A DNA stretch of 64,000 nt from Thermodesulfomicrobium sp. WS (GCF_027925145.1 NZ_AP027130.1:372001-436000); one strand, 5' to 3'; positions 1 through 9,561 are shown, counted from the stretch's first letter. The notes: a model not told the origin generated them from the sequence alone. Numbers and translations are program-made.

Positions 1-3000
1 GTCCACCACCGCGGCGTCGAAGGGCTCCTGGGCCGCCGTCAAGACGGCCAGGGCCGCCGTACCGCCGTCCGCTGCCGTGGCGGTGTCCCCGCCCTTGGCG
101 ATCAAGTTCACGGTGACGGTGCGGCTCACCACGTCGTCGTCCACCACCAGGACGCGCAAGGGGCGCAGGCGCTTGGGCGATGAAGACGCCGTGCGCGCCA
201 AGGGCAGGCGGACCCAGAAGGACGCCCCCTGGCCTTCTTCGCTCTCCACCCCAATGGTGCCGCCCATGGCCTGGGTGAGCTCCTTGCACAGACAAAGCCC
301 AAGGCCCACGCCCTGGCTGCTGCTCTCCGGGTGTGCCTGGCCGAAGCGCTCGAAGATCCGCTGCTGGTCCTTGGGGGCAATGCCCGGCCCGGTATCGGTG
401 ACGCGAAGCTCCACCGTCACCTGGGTCTCGCTCTCCTCGAGGATGCCAAGCTCGATGCGGATCTGCCCGCCCGCGGGGGTGAATTTGACGGCATTGCTCA
501 CCAGGTTGGTGAGGATTTGGCGGATGCGCCTCGGGTCGGCCTGGAGCGTGGGGACAGGCGGCGCCAGGGCCGTGAGTTCCAGGCCTTTGGCCTGGGCAAG
601 GGGCAGCAGGCTGGTCGCAGTCTCGCGCACGAGGGCCGCAAGGTCCGTGGGCCGGGGCTGCAGGTGGATGCCTCCGTGCTCCAGGGCCTCCAGGCTCAAG
701 GTGTCTTCCAAGAGGTCGAGCATGGCCTGGCCGCTTGCCGCAAGGCTCTGCACCAGGGCCGCCGCTTCCGGGGAGAGGTCGGTGCCCATGAGCATCCGGG
801 CGGCATTGACGGCGCTGGCGGCCGGGGCACGCAGATCGTGGCTGAGCATGGCCAGGATGCGTTCTTTCCCCTTGCGTGCGGCCTCGGCCTCGCTCGCCAG
901 GGTGGCGATGCGCTCCACGGCCTCCTCCAGGCGGCTGTTGGCCTGGCGCAGGCGGGTGTTGGCCTCTTCCAGCTCGGTGACGTCGGTCATGGCGCCCACC
1001 ATGGCGGTGGGGGTGCCGGCGGCGTCGGTGATGACTTTCTTGTGAAAGAGGATGCGCCGGGGGCTGCCATCGGCCCGGACGAGGGTTGTGGTGTACACCT
1101 GGGTGCCCTTGGTCGCCCAGAGCCCCTGGTCTTTGTTCTGGAAGAAGTGCGCCTCGCTCTCGGCAAAGGCTTCGGCCAGGGTCTTGCCTACGAAACGGCT
1201 GCGCTCGCCGCCGAAAAAGGCGCAAAAAGCGGGGTTGACCTCCTGGTAGCGGCCATCGGTGCCTTTGATGAAGACCGGCAGCGGCAGGGCCTCCAAAAGG
1301 GTGGAGAGCAGTTGGGTCTGCTCGCGCAGGGCCGCTTCCGCCTGCACCCAGGCCGTGGTGTCGAGAAAGACCGTGGCAAAGGAGTCCTTTTGGGGCAGGG
1401 GGAAGGCGTTGACGAGAAAGTGCCGCTGCATGGGCGCAAAATAGATGTTCATGCTGACCGGGGCCTGGTTTTTCACCACCTGGGCATAGGTGGCGAGAAA
1501 GGGCGGCGAGTCCACGCCCAGGGCCGTCTCCACGGTCTTGCCACGGATGGACTGCGGGTCGATGCCCGTTTGCAGAGCAAAGGCCGGGTTGGCGTCCAGA
1601 TAGCGGTAGGTGACTGGGGTGCCGTGGCGATCGCGGACCAGCTCGTGGAACGCGATGCCGGTGATGGCGTTGGTATAGAGGGCGCGAAACTGCTCCAGGG
1701 AGCGCTGCAGCTGCACGGTGCGCTTGCCCACCAGGCGTTCGAGCAGTTCCCGCTTCTGGCGCGCGACCATGGTCATGCGCACCGCCAGGGCGGTGAGGAC
1801 GACTCCAAAGACCACGGTGGCGAGGGCGCCGTACATGGGGTGCAGGGCGACAAAAGCCGCCGTGGGGGTCGCCTGGGCCGCAAGCACCAGACCGCCGATG
1901 CAGATGGGCAGGATTGTGGTGTCCCCGTGGGGGGCAGGGATGTCCTTTGGGGGAATAGGGCCGAGATGTACTGCAATCGCGGGGTTGGAGGTGGCCGCCA
2001 GGGTTTCCAGGTGCACCGCCACGCACGCGTGGCCGAGCAAGCGGCTGCGCTGCCATAGGGGCGCAAAGAGTACGAGGCTCGGGGTGGTGCGGCCAAAAAG
2101 CGGGGTCAGGGCGGCGGTGGCAAGATCCGTGCGCAGGCTCTCCAGCCGTGCCTGGGAGAGGGCAGGCACTGAGGCGATGTCCCAACCCACCACGCCAGGA
2201 TTGGTGGCCGGGGAGAGGGTGGAGGTCTCGATGCCGGCGACTCCGGCAAAATCCAGCCAGGCAAGCGCGCGCCATTTTTGGGTAAAGGAGAAGAACTCTG
2301 GAGGGGTGACTTCTTCGGAGCTGGCGTAGAGCCCCACCAAGGAATCCAAGAGGTGATCGCGGGCGGTTTGCAGGTGGGCGGCAGCGGTGCGCACCTCGCT
2401 TTGGGCAAGGAGCAGGAATGCCTGATGGCGGTGCCCCTGCTCCAAGGTCCATGCCGCCCAGCCTGCCTGGAGGGTACACCAGCCGCCGAGGAGCGCCACG
2501 AGCATGGGTTCCCGACAGCGATTGTGGCATCGCCATACCCCGAGGATTGCGGCCAGGAAGACCGCCCCCAGAAGCAGAGGCGCGCCGGCGGCGCTCCAGA
2601 GGCGCTGGCGGTAGCGGGAGGCATCGATGTCCATGCCGAGCAGCGTGGGCTGCTGGGTGGGGAGGCTCACGAGGGCCGACACCCATTCGCCCCAGGCATC
2701 GCCCAGCGGGCCTTCCACGGCGTCGGTGCGGTGCTCGAGCACGGCCTGGAGCGTCGCCGAGGCCTCGGCATAGGGCTGGCCGGGCAGGACGGCGTCGGGA
2801 TCGCTTTGGGCTTGGGCTGCGGCGAGAAAGACCACCGTACCGTCCGGCTGCCGCCGCATGAGGTAAAGATACGTGACCTGGGGAAAAAGGCTGCGCGCGG
2901 CCAATAATTGTTGGCAGAGGCGGCGATAGACGGGATTGTCCAGGTCCTGACGGGTGGCGGTGAGTTGCTCCAGGCGTTGGACATTGAGCCCTGCGGCGAT

Positions 3001-3126
3001 GCCTTGGGCCTGAAGCAGGAGATCGGCGCGAAACTGGCGGTCCGCCTCGAAGCCATGCCAGGCGGCAAAGAGGAGTGAACCCAGGAGCACGGCCGCTATC
3101 CACAGCCACAGAGAACGAAGCATCAT
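1..3126 (-). CDS. Hybrid sensor histidine kinase/response regulator (3' part outside window)
   Basis: Membrane-bound hybrid kinase read from an ATG at 3126 and open to the left edge (about 1,042 codons). Visible in order: an N-terminal membrane segment right after the start, a periplasmic-type stretch, further hydrophobic segments near residues 175-220 and 433-455, two PAS-like regions (about 480-580 and 605-700), a HisKA box LSHDLRAP with the phospho-acceptor His763, an ATPase domain with a DTGPGIAPKD box, and a receiver domain starting near residue 991 with the acidic triplet DDD at 996-998. The receiver's phosphorylation Asp and the C-terminus lie beyond the window. The signal sensed cannot be told from the sequence. 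The gene is divergent from the fumarate reductase operon across a 366-base gap, which makes a regulatory link possible but unproven. Confidence 0.9.
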   Translation of the reverse strand, partial: MMLRSLWLWIAAVLLGSLLFAAWHGFEADRQFRADLLLQAQGIAAGLNVQRLEQLTATRQDLDNPVYRRLCQQLLAARSLFPQVTYLYLMRRQPDGTVVFLAAAQAQSDPDAVLPGQPYAEASATLQAVLEHRTDAVEGPLGDAWGEWVSALVSLPTQQPTLLGMDIDASRYRQRLWSAAGAPLLLGAVFLAAILGVWRCHNRCREPMLVALLGGWCTLQAGWAAWTLEQGHRHQAFLLLAQSEVRTAAAHLQTARDHLLDSLVGLYASSEEVTPPEFFSFTQKWRALAWLDFAGVAGIETSTLSPATNPGVVGWDIASVPALSQARLESLRTDLATAALTPLFGRTTPSLVLFAPLWQRSRLLGHACVAVHLETLAATSNPAIAVHLGPIPPKDIPAPHGDTTILPICIGGLVLAAQATPTAAFVALHPMYGALATVVFGVVLTALAVRMTMVARQKRELLERLVGKRTVQLQRSLEQFRALYTNAITGIAFHELVRDRHGTPVTYRYLDANPAFALQTGIDPQSIRGKTVETALGVDSPPFLATYAQVVKNQAPVSMNIYFAPMQRHFLVNAFPLPQKDSFATVFLDTTAWVQAEAALREQTQLLSTLLEALPLPVFIKGTDGRYQEVNPAFCAFFGGERSRFVGKTLAEAFAESEAHFFQNKDQGLWATKGTQVYTTTLVRADGSPRRILFHKKVITDAAGTPTAMVGAMTDVTELEEANTRLRQANSRLEEAVERIATLASEAEAARKGKERILAMLSHDLRAPAASAVNAARMLMGTDLSPEAAALVQSLAASGQAMLDLLEDTLSLEALEHGGIHLQPRPTDLAALVRETATSLLPLAQAKGLELTALAPPVPTLQADPRRIRQILTNLVSNAVKFTPAGGQIRIELGILEESETQVTVELRVTDTGPGIAPKDQQRIFERFGQAHPESSSQGVGLGLCLCKELTQAMGGTIGVESEEGQGASFWVRLPLARTASSSPKRLRPLRVLVVDDDVVSRTVTVNLIAKGGDTATAADGGTAALAVLTAAQEPFDAAVVD

Positions 3127-3492
3127 TGAAGGACCTCAAGGCTGCGCCATAGGTCAAAGCTGGGGAGAGCACAAGCGCGGCCGGCGAGGACGCGTTGCCG
3201 TGTCGGGGGGCTTGCACATGCATGGTGAAAATCCACAGACCTTTTGTGGAAAAAAGGATTTTCGGACTGTGGCTCAGGTCAAAGGGGTGCAGGCACGACC
3301 GAGTCTGGACTCCAGGTGCCGGGCATGGGTTTGCGGCCTGCGGCCCCCTGCCGCTAACCGAGGATTTGCGGCCTTCCACCGTTTGTCCGGGCACCCGTGA
3401 TTGACCGATCAGGCGGCTGGGACTAGCGCACCTCCCATGCCGCGGCTCATTGGGGGGTGCGGCATGGCTTTTTTCGTTGGGGGAGGCGAATC
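3127..3492 (+). other. Gene-free leader of the fumarate reductase operon
   Basis: 366 bases between the divergent kinase and frdC, with no convincing ORF or recognised riboswitch class. The segment about 3315-3400 can fold: GGTGCC near 3318 can pair with GGGCACC near 3390, enclosing GC-rich hairpins that include two copies of TTTGCGGCC. The promoter-distal end carries an intrinsic terminator and an overlapping alternative hairpin (separate entry). No good -35/-10 pair was seen. The length and folding suggest a structured 5' leader, but this is inference. Confidence 0.4.
3428..3474 (+). terminator. Attenuator-like terminator with an overlapping alternative hairpin
   Basis: CCATGCCGC (3435-3443) pairs perfectly with GCGGCATGG (3459-3467), followed by C and six T (3469-3474), the form of an intrinsic terminator. 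The overlapping stem GCACCTCCCA (3428-3437) with TGGGGGGTGC (3451-3460), ten pairs with one G-U, cannot form at the same time. The T-run ends 18 bases before the frdC start codon and no plus-strand gene lies upstream, so the site most likely attenuates frd transcription rather than ending another gene. Confidence 0.55.
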
Positions 3493-4152
3493 ATGGCTGT
3501 TTCTCTGGTGACCGTGGACCGCCCCGGGGTTGGGCGGGGAACTTGCCGCGCCGACGCGGTGTGGGATTGGGTGCAGGTGCTCTCAGGCCTGGGGCTTGCC
3601 CTGTTCTTGGCCTTCCATACCCTGCTTACCGCGAGCGTGCTTTTGGGGGCAGGGGTGCTCGATGCGGTGGCTGGCGGCCTCGAGGCGGTGCATTTGGATA
3701 CGCTTGCGCATTGGACCGTGCCGGTGCTCTTCCTCGTGCACTTTGTCGCCGCGGCGCGCAAGGTGCCTTTCCGGGTGCGCGAGCAGCGCGTCCTGTGGGC
3801 GCAGGCGCGGATGCTGCGCCATGCCGATACCTGGGCCTGGGTCGTGCAGGCCGCATCCGGCATGGCGGTGCTCCTTTTGGGCGTCATCCATATGTGGACC
3901 ACCATCAACGCCGGCGCCATCGCGGCCGCCACTTCCGCGGCGCGGGTGCAGTCCGGCGGCTGGGTGGTGCTCTATCTGCTCCTTGCCCCATTGGGTCAGG
4001 CCCATGCGGTCATCGGCGTGTACCGGGCAGGGGTGAAATGGGGCTTCATCCAGGATACCTGCCGCGCGCAGGCGGTGCGCCTTGGGCTATACGTTTTGGC
4101 GGGTGGCTTGGTGCTCTCGTTGGCCGCGCTCGTGCGCTACGCAACCCTGTAG
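3493..4152 (+). CDS. frdC: Fumarate reductase/succinate dehydrogenase cytochrome b subunit
   Basis: Membrane anchor of the quinol:fumarate reductase, 219 residues with five hydrophobic segments. Histidines within or near these segments (His42 in AFHT, His83 in LVHF, His133 in VIHMW, His171 in QAHAV) are placed like the four axial ligands of the two b haems in the Wolinella FrdC family. The ATG at 3493 follows GGGAGGCGAATC, a good ribosome binding site. An in-frame GTG at 3457 is rejected because it lies in the attenuator stem. The flavoprotein and iron-sulfur genes follow directly. The complex may run as a menaquinol:fumarate reductase or as a succinate dehydrogenase; the sequence alone does not decide. 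Confidence 0.93.
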   Translation: MAVSLVTVDRPGVGRGTCRADAVWDWVQVLSGLGLALFLAFHTLLTASVLLGAGVLDAVAGGLEAVHLDTLAHWTVPVLFLVHFVAAARKVPFRVREQRVLWAQARMLRHADTWAWVVQAASGMAVLLLGVIHMWTTINAGAIAAATSAARVQSGGWVVLYLLLAPLGQAHAVIGVYRAGVKWGFIQDTCRAQAVRLGLYVLAGGLVLSLAALVRYATL

Positions 4153-4161
4153 GAGGCCGGT

Positions 4162-6021
4162 ATGCAGACGGTAGTGACGGATCTTTTGGTGATCGGCGCC
4201 GGACTTTCGGGGGAGCGCATCGCCGTGGAGGCGGCGGAGGCCGGGTTCGATGTGGTGTGTCTGTCCATCGTACCGGCGCGGCGTTCGCATTCGTCCGCGG
4301 CCCAGGGCGGCATGCAGGCGGCCTTGGGCAATTGCGCCATGGGAGAGGGCGACTGTCCGGACGTGCATTTCGAGGACACGGTCAAAGGCTCGGACTGGGG
4401 TTGCGACCAGGAAGTGGCGCGTATGTTCGTGGAGGCCGCGCCCATCGAGATGCGGCGCCTGGCCCATTGGGGAGTGCCGTGGAACCGGGTGGTGCCGGGC
4501 AAATCCTGCTACTTCAAGGGCGGCGAGCTCTTTGAAAAGTACGAGAAGGAAGACAAGGCCGGGCTCATCACCGCGCGTTCCTTCGGCGGCACGGCCAAGT
4601 GGCGCACCTGCTACACCTCCGACGGCACCGGGCATGCGGTCATGTGCACCATGGACAACCGCTGCGCCCAACTGGGCATCCGGGTGCTGGACCGCAAGGA
4701 GGCCATCGCCCTCATCCACGACGGGGAAAAGGCCTTGGGCGCGGTGGTGCGCTGCCTGCGCACCGGGGCCCTGGAAGTCTTTCTCGCCCGGGCCACGGCG
4801 GTGTGCACCGGGGGGTTCGGCCGCTTGTACCGCGCCACCACCAACGCCGTCATCTGCGACGGCGCGGGCGCGGCCATGGTGCTCGACACCGGACTGGTGC
4901 CCATCGGCAACCCCGAGGCCATCCAGTTCCACCCCACGGGCATCGTGCCTACGGACATCCTCGTCACCGAAGGCTGCCGGGGCGACGGCGGCACCTTGCT
5001 CGACGTGGACGAGTACCGCTTCATGCCCGACTACGAGCCGGCCAAGGCGGAACTCGCCTCCCGCGACGTGGTCTCGCGCCGTATGATCGAGCACATGCGC
5101 AAGGGCAAGGGCGTGCCTTCGCCCTACGGCGAGCATCTGTGGCTGGATATCCGCCACTTGGGCGACGCCCATATCTCCACCAAGCTGCGCGAGGTGGACG
5201 AGATCTGCAAACACTTCCTCGGCATCGACCCACGGGTGAGCCTCATCCCCGTGCGCCCCACCCAACACTACACCATGGCCGGCATCCGCACGGACAAGAC
5301 CGGCGCGGCCTACGGCCTGCGTGGGCTCTTCTCCGCCGGCGAGGCCGCCTGCTGGGACCTGCATGGCTTCAACCGGCTCGGCGGCAACTCCCTGGCCGAG
5401 ACCGTGGTGGCCGGCGGCATCATCGGCCGCAGTATCGTGGAGTTCTTGCAGGGCACTCCGGCCCCGACGTTTCCCATGGACCTGGTCCGCGCCGAGGTGG
5501 CCCGGCAAAAGGCGCGCACCCAGGCCCTGGTGTCCGGAAGCCAGGGCAGGGAGGATGTCTTTGCCGTGCGCGGCATGATGCAGGACGCCCTCATGGAAGG
5601 GTGCTTCGTGTTCCGCAACGACGCCGGCCTGCGGGCGTGCATTGCCCGGCTGCAGGAAGCGCTCGAGCGCAGCCAGCATTTGGGGCTGCGTTCTTCGGGC
5701 AAGGGGGCGAACCCCGAAGTGGCCGCGGCTCTGAAGCTTCCCGGCCAGGTGCGCCTGGCGCTGTGCATCGCCACCGCCGCCTTGGCCCGCACCGAGAGCC
5801 GGGGCTCCCACAACCGCGAGGACTATCCGGAGCGCAATGACCGCGACTGGCTTTGCCGTACCCTGGCCTACTGGGACGAAGGCGCGACCCTGCCGCGGCT
5901 GGCCTACGAAGATGCCACCTTGGTGTTCGAGATCCCGCCGGGAGACCGTGGCTACGGCGGCGGCAAGATCATCCCTGCGGACCCGGCGGTGGTGGCGGCC
6001 AAGACCCGCGCCCAAGGCTGA
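4162..6021 (+). CDS. frdA: Fumarate reductase/succinate dehydrogenase flavoprotein subunit
   Basis: Catalytic subunit, 619 residues, interconverting fumarate and succinate on the cytoplasmic side of the membrane. An N-terminal FAD-binding segment GAGLSGERIAVEA (residues 12-24) is followed by SHSSAAQGGM, whose His43 is the expected site of covalent FAD attachment. Later come TGGFGRLY, the active-site region RPTQHYTMAGI and the FAD-binding GLFSAGEAA followed by NRLGGNSLAE. Length and motifs match the epsilonproteobacterial/Desulfovibrio FrdA type. It starts nine bases after frdC, with AGGAGG just upstream of the ATG. Confidence 0.96.
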   Translation: MQTVVTDLLVIGAGLSGERIAVEAAEAGFDVVCLSIVPARRSHSSAAQGGMQAALGNCAMGEGDCPDVHFEDTVKGSDWGCDQEVARMFVEAAPIEMRRLAHWGVPWNRVVPGKSCYFKGGELFEKYEKEDKAGLITARSFGGTAKWRTCYTSDGTGHAVMCTMDNRCAQLGIRVLDRKEAIALIHDGEKALGAVVRCLRTGALEVFLARATAVCTGGFGRLYRATTNAVICDGAGAAMVLDTGLVPIGNPEAIQFHPTGIVPTDILVTEGCRGDGGTLLDVDEYRFMPDYEPAKAELASRDVVSRRMIEHMRKGKGVPSPYGEHLWLDIRHLGDAHISTKLREVDEICKHFLGIDPRVSLIPVRPTQHYTMAGIRTDKTGAAYGLRGLFSAGEAACWDLHGFNRLGGNSLAETVVAGGIIGRSIVEFLQGTPAPTFPMDLVRAEVARQKARTQALVSGSQGREDVFAVRGMMQDALMEGCFVFRNDAGLRACIARLQEALERSQHLGLRSSGKGANPEVAAALKLPGQVRLALCIATAALARTESRGSHNREDYPERNDRDWLCRTLAYWDEGATLPRLAYEDATLVFEIPPGDRGYGGGKIIPADPAVVAAKTRAQG

Positions 6022-6044
6022 TATTCCAACCCTGCGAGGACCCC

Positions 6045-6782
6045 ATGGCTCGAACCCTGACCTTCCATATCTTCCGCTACAACCCAGAGGACCCGGACTC
6101 CACGCCGCACATGCAGGACTTCGTCCTGGAGGAAACGGCCAACATGACCCTGTTCATCGCCCTCAACCGGCTGCGCGAAGAGCAGGACCCCGGGCTCATG
6201 TTCGATTTCTGCTGCCGTGCGGGCATCTGCGGCTCCTGCGGCATGGTGGTCAACGGCCGCCCGCGGCTGGCGTGCCAGACCAAGACCAAGGACCTGCCGG
6301 AGACGATCACCCTGCTGCCGCTGCCGGTCTTCAAGCTCATCGGCGACCTGTGCGTGGACACCGGCTCGTGGTTCCGGGAGATGTACACCCGCACGGAGTC
6401 CTGGATTCATACCTCCCAGCCTTTTGATCCCGCCAAGGAAGAGGCGCGCATGGACAACGCCGTGGCCGAGGCCATCTATGAGATGGAGCGGTGCATCGAG
6501 TGCGGCTGCTGCATCGCCGCCTGCTCCACGGCGCGCATGCGGCCGGACTTTCTCGGTGCCGCGGGCCTGGCGCGCATCGCCCGCTTTGTCGTGGATCCGC
6601 GCGACGAGCGCACGGACAAGGAGTACTTCGAACTCATCGGCAATGATTTTGGCGTGTTCGGCTGTATGGGGCTTTTGGCCTGCGAGGACGTCTGTCCCAA
6701 GAACCTGCCGCTGCAGAACCAGATCGGATTCTTGCGCCGTAAGATGGGGATCACTGCGGTGAAGCAGCTTTTGGGGAGGTAG
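6045..6782 (+). CDS. frdB: Fumarate reductase/succinate dehydrogenase iron-sulfur subunit
   Basis: Electron-transfer subunit, 245 residues. A plant-type [2Fe-2S] site is visible as Cys57, Cys62, Cys65 and Cys77. CIECGCCIAAC (Cys150-Cys160) supplies the [4Fe-4S] cluster with the usual CxxCxxCxxxC spacing, and the later CMGLLACEDVCP region supplies cysteines for the [3Fe-4S] cluster. The start at 6045 is preceded by GAGGA and gives the usual family length; a longer in-frame reading into frdA is not needed. It is the third gene of the frd operon and is followed three bases later by fumarase alpha. Confidence 0.95.
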   Translation: MARTLTFHIFRYNPEDPDSTPHMQDFVLEETANMTLFIALNRLREEQDPGLMFDFCCRAGICGSCGMVVNGRPRLACQTKTKDLPETITLLPLPVFKLIGDLCVDTGSWFREMYTRTESWIHTSQPFDPAKEEARMDNAVAEAIYEMERCIECGCCIAACSTARMRPDFLGAAGLARIARFVVDPRDERTDKEYFELIGNDFGVFGCMGLLACEDVCPKNLPLQNQIGFLRRKMGITAVKQLLGR

Positions 6783-6785
6783 ATC

Positions 6786-7622
6786 ATGCGCGTGCTGGAG
6801 CCGGAGCGAATTACCCAGGCCGTGGCCGCCATGTGCGTGCGCGCCTGCCGCGTGCTGCCCACGGACGTGCGCGCCGCCTTGGACCAGGCCCTGGCCGAGG
6901 AGACCCACCCCGCTGGCCGCGAGGTGCTGCGCCAACTGGTGGAAAACTATCAGCTGGCCGAGCGTGAGCAGCTTCCCCTGTGCCAGGATACGGGGCTTGC
7001 GGTGTTCTTTGTGGAAAAAGGCGATGCGGTGCGGGTGCCAGGCGGTATTGCCGCGGCCATCGAGGCCGGAGTGCGCCAGGGCTACGCCGAGGGGCTGCTG
7101 CGCAAATCCGCTTGCCACCCGTTGAGCCGGCGCAACACCGGCGACAACACCCCGGCGGTCATCCACCTGGAGGAAGTCCCGGGAGATGGGCTGCGCATCG
7201 CCTTCATGGCCAAGGGCGGCGGGTCCGAGAATATGTCGCGGGTGACCATGCTCTCGCCAGCCCAGGGTTGGGAAGGTATCCGGCGCTTCGTGGTGGAGCG
7301 GGTGGCCGAGGCAGGTCCCAATCCTTGTCCGCCCATCGTGGTGGGGGTAGGAATTGGTGGCTCCTTTGAGCTCGCTGCCCGGATCTCCAAACAGGCCTTG
7401 CTGCGTCCCTTGGATGACACCCATCCCGATGCAGAGATCGCGGCCCTGGAAGTGGAACTCTTGCGGGACATCAATGCCTTGGGCATCGGTCCCATGGGAC
7501 TTGGCGGCCGCACCACGGCACTGGGCGTGAAGATCGCCCTGCGTCCCTGCCATATCGCCAGCCTCCCGGTGGCGGTGAATATCCAATGCCATAGCGCCCG
7601 GCATGAGGAGGTGGCGTTCTGA
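6786..7622 (+). CDS. Class I fumarate hydratase, alpha subunit
   Basis: 278-residue subunit of the two-subunit, iron-sulfur (class I) fumarase, hydrating fumarate to malate. Family hallmarks are LCQDTGLAVFF (Cys66), SACHPLSRRNTGDNT (Cys110), NPCPPIVVGVGIGG (Cys181) and the C-terminal ASLPVAVNIQC (Cys268). By comparison with the family, Cys66, Cys181 and Cys268 are the likely ligands of the [4Fe-4S] cluster; this assignment is inferred by eye. The related L-tartrate dehydratase cannot be excluded by motif alone, but the position between frdB and malic enzyme strongly favours fumarase. Confidence 0.9.
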   Translation: MRVLEPERITQAVAAMCVRACRVLPTDVRAALDQALAEETHPAGREVLRQLVENYQLAEREQLPLCQDTGLAVFFVEKGDAVRVPGGIAAAIEAGVRQGYAEGLLRKSACHPLSRRNTGDNTPAVIHLEEVPGDGLRIAFMAKGGGSENMSRVTMLSPAQGWEGIRRFVVERVAEAGPNPCPPIVVGVGIGGSFELAARISKQALLRPLDDTHPDAEIAALEVELLRDINALGIGPMGLGGRTTALGVKIALRPCHIASLPVAVNIQCHSARHEEVAF

Positions 7623-8179
7623 TGGCCGAGTATCGTCTGCACACCCCGCTTCCCGAGGATGACGCCCGCAGGCTACGCGCCGGGGATGTAGTGCTCCTTT
7701 CTGGCACCATCTACACCGCTCGAGATGCCGCCCATCGACGCCTTATGGAGCTTTTGGACCGCGGCGAGCCGCTCCCCTTCCCGGTGGAAGGGGCGGTGAT
7801 CTACTACGTGGGCCCTACCCCGGCGCCGCCAGGACGGCCCATCGGTTCCGCCGGACCCACCACCAGCTATCGCATGGATACGTATGCCCCGCGCCTGCAT
7901 GCCTTGGGAGTGCGCGCCACCATTGGTAAAGGTCGACGCAGTGCAGCAGTGCGCGACGCCCTGAGGGAATACGGTGCTGTATATCTGGGCGCCACAGGCG
8001 GGGCTGGGGCGCTGCTTTCCCGAGCTATCACCGCGGCCACGGTCATCGCCTTCGAGGATTTGGGACCTGAGGCCGTGCGTGCGCTTACGGTGCAGGATTT
8101 TCCCACCCTGGTCATCAATGACAGCGTGGGCGGCGAATTGTACGTACAGCCGGACCGGGCTGCGGCGCGCATCGCCTAG
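7622..8179 (+). CDS. Class I fumarate hydratase, beta subunit
   Basis: 185-residue C-terminal-type domain of class I fumarase, expected to pair with the preceding alpha subunit. Recognisable pieces are [17 protein letters not shown] near residue 25, the substrate-binding GPTTSYRMD near residue 78 and [12 protein letters not shown] near residue 120. Its ATG overlaps the alpha stop by one base (TGATG), indicating translational coupling and equal output. The alpha/beta split seen here is usual in strict anaerobes; in E. coli FumA the two parts are fused. Confidence 0.9.
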   Translation: MAEYRLHTPLPEDDARRLRAGDVVLLSGTIYTARDAAHRRLMELLDRGEPLPFPVEGAVIYYVGPTPAPPGRPIGSAGPTTSYRMDTYAPRLHALGVRATIGKGRRSAAVRDALREYGAVYLGATGGAGALLSRAITAATVIAFEDLGPEAVRALTVQDFPTLVINDSVGGELYVQPDRAAARIA

Positions 8180-8238
8180 CACGGGTCTGGGTCAAGGACT
8201 TTGCAATCGATCACGGGGCAACGCCCCATGGAGGATAC

Positions 8239-9561
8239 ATGGCGCTTTTTACCAAAGAAGAGGCCCTACAGTACCATAGCAGCGTGCGGCCGGGAAAATT
8301 GGAAGTGGTGCCCGTCAAGCCCTACCACAACCAAAAGCATCTGAGCATGGCCTATAGTCCGGGGGTGGCCGAGTCGTGCCTGGAGATCGCCCGCGACCCG
8401 GAGGCCAGCTACACCTACACCGGCCGCGGCAACCTCGTAGCCGTGGTGTCCAATGGTACGGCGGTCTTGGGCCTGGGCAATATCGGGCCCTATGCGGCCA
8501 AGCCGGTGATGGAAGGCAAAGGTTTGCTTTTCAAGATCTTCGCTGACGTGGACGTGTACGACATCAACGTGGCGGAAACCGACCCTGACTGTTTCTGCGC
8601 CATCGTGCGCGCCCTGGAGCCTACCTTTGGCGGCATCAACCTGGAGGACATCAAGGCCCCGGAGTGCTTTGCCATCGAAGAGCGCCTCAAGCGGGAGATG
8701 CGTATCCCGGTGTTCCATGACGACCAGCACGGCACGGCCATCATCTCCGCCGCGGCCTTGCTCAATGCTGTGGAGATCAACGGCAAGCGCCTGGAAGACC
8801 TGCGCCTGGTGGTCTCCGGCGCAGGCGCGGCCGCCATCTCCTGCACCCGCCTCTATATCGCCCTGGGCATCGATCCGGCCAACGTGGCCATGTTCGACTC
8901 CCGTGGCCATATCCACAAAGGCCGCACCGATCTCTCGCCGGAAAAGCGTGTTTTCGCCACCACTCGGACGTACGACTCCCTCGCCCACGCCATGCGCGGA
9001 GCGGACATCTTTCTCGGGCTCTCCAAAGCCAATGTGGTGACCCCGGACATGGTGGCCTCCATGGCCAAGGACCCCATCATCTTCGCCTGCGCCAACCCGG
9101 TGCCGGAGATCGGCTACCACGAGGCCAAGGCCGTGCGGCCGGACGCCATCATGGGCACCGGGCGCTCGGACTATCCCAACCAGATCAATAACGTCCTTGG
9201 CTTTCCGTTCATCTTCCGCGGCGCGTTGGACGTGCGCGCCACCACCATCAACGAGTCCATGAAGCTGGCGGCCGCCCGGGCGCTGGCGGCCTTGGCCAAG
9301 AAGCCGGTGCCCGAGTATGTGCTTGCGGCCTACGGCGTGGACAAGCTCACCTTCGGGCCGGACTACATCATCCCCAAGCCGGTGGACTTGCGGCTCATGG
9401 AGTTCGAATCCGCGGCCGTGGCCCAGGCGGCCATGGATACCGGCGTGGCCCGCGCCCCCATCGCCGACATGGCCGCGTACCGGGCGCAGCTGCGCGAGCG
9501 CATTACCGCCTCTCGGGCTCGGCTCGATGCCTTCATGCGCTCCTATCCCCAAATCTTCTAG
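8239..9561 (+). CDS. NAD(P)-dependent malic enzyme (oxaloacetate-decarboxylating)
   Basis: 440-residue malic enzyme converting malate to pyruvate and CO2 with reduction of NAD(P). The N-terminal part has the family signature YSPGVAESC and [16 protein letters not shown]; metal and substrate residues lie in [10 protein letters not shown]; the nucleotide-binding fold begins at [10 protein letters not shown]. It is the short bacterial type with no phosphotransacetylase-like extension. GGAGGATAC precedes the ATG, and a small GGGGC-AAC-GCCCC hairpin (8215-8227) sits just before it. Sixty bases separate it from fumarase beta, and co-transcription with frd-fum is likely. Cofactor preference is not visible. 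Confidence 0.94.
   Translation: MALFTKEEALQYHSSVRPGKLEVVPVKPYHNQKHLSMAYSPGVAESCLEIARDPEASYTYTGRGNLVAVVSNGTAVLGLGNIGPYAAKPVMEGKGLLFKIFADVDVYDINVAETDPDCFCAIVRALEPTFGGINLEDIKAPECFAIEERLKREMRIPVFHDDQHGTAIISAAALLNAVEINGKRLEDLRLVVSGAGAAAISCTRLYIALGIDPANVAMFDSRGHIHKGRTDLSPEKRVFATTRTYDSLAHAMRGADIFLGLSKANVVTPDMVASMAKDPIIFACANPVPEIGYHEAKAVRPDAIMGTGRSDYPNQINNVLGFPFIFRGALDVRATTINESMKLAAARALAALAKKPVPEYVLAAYGVDKLTFGPDYIIPKPVDLRLMEFESAAVAQAAMDTGVARAPIADMAAYRAQLRERITASRARLDAFMRSYPQIF

Noticed and set aside
331-2058. Long open frame (575 codons) on the plus strand inside the sensor kinase
   Set aside because: It is antisense to a gene with clear PAS, HisKA and ATPase motifs; composition is Gly/Ala/Arg-rich with no domain, as expected of high-GC shadow frames.
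3457-3492. Upstream GTG start for frdC
   Set aside because: It lies inside the terminator stem and lacks a binding site; ATG 3493 has GGGAGGCGAATC in front.
3127-3492. A known riboswitch class (cobalamin, c-di-GMP, TPP, molybdenum cofactor) in the frd leader
   Set aside because: None of the conserved core sequences of these classes could be found by eye.
4087-6015. 642-codon minus-strand frame opposite frdA
   Set aside because: FrdA motifs are complete on the plus strand; the antisense product has no recognisable feature.
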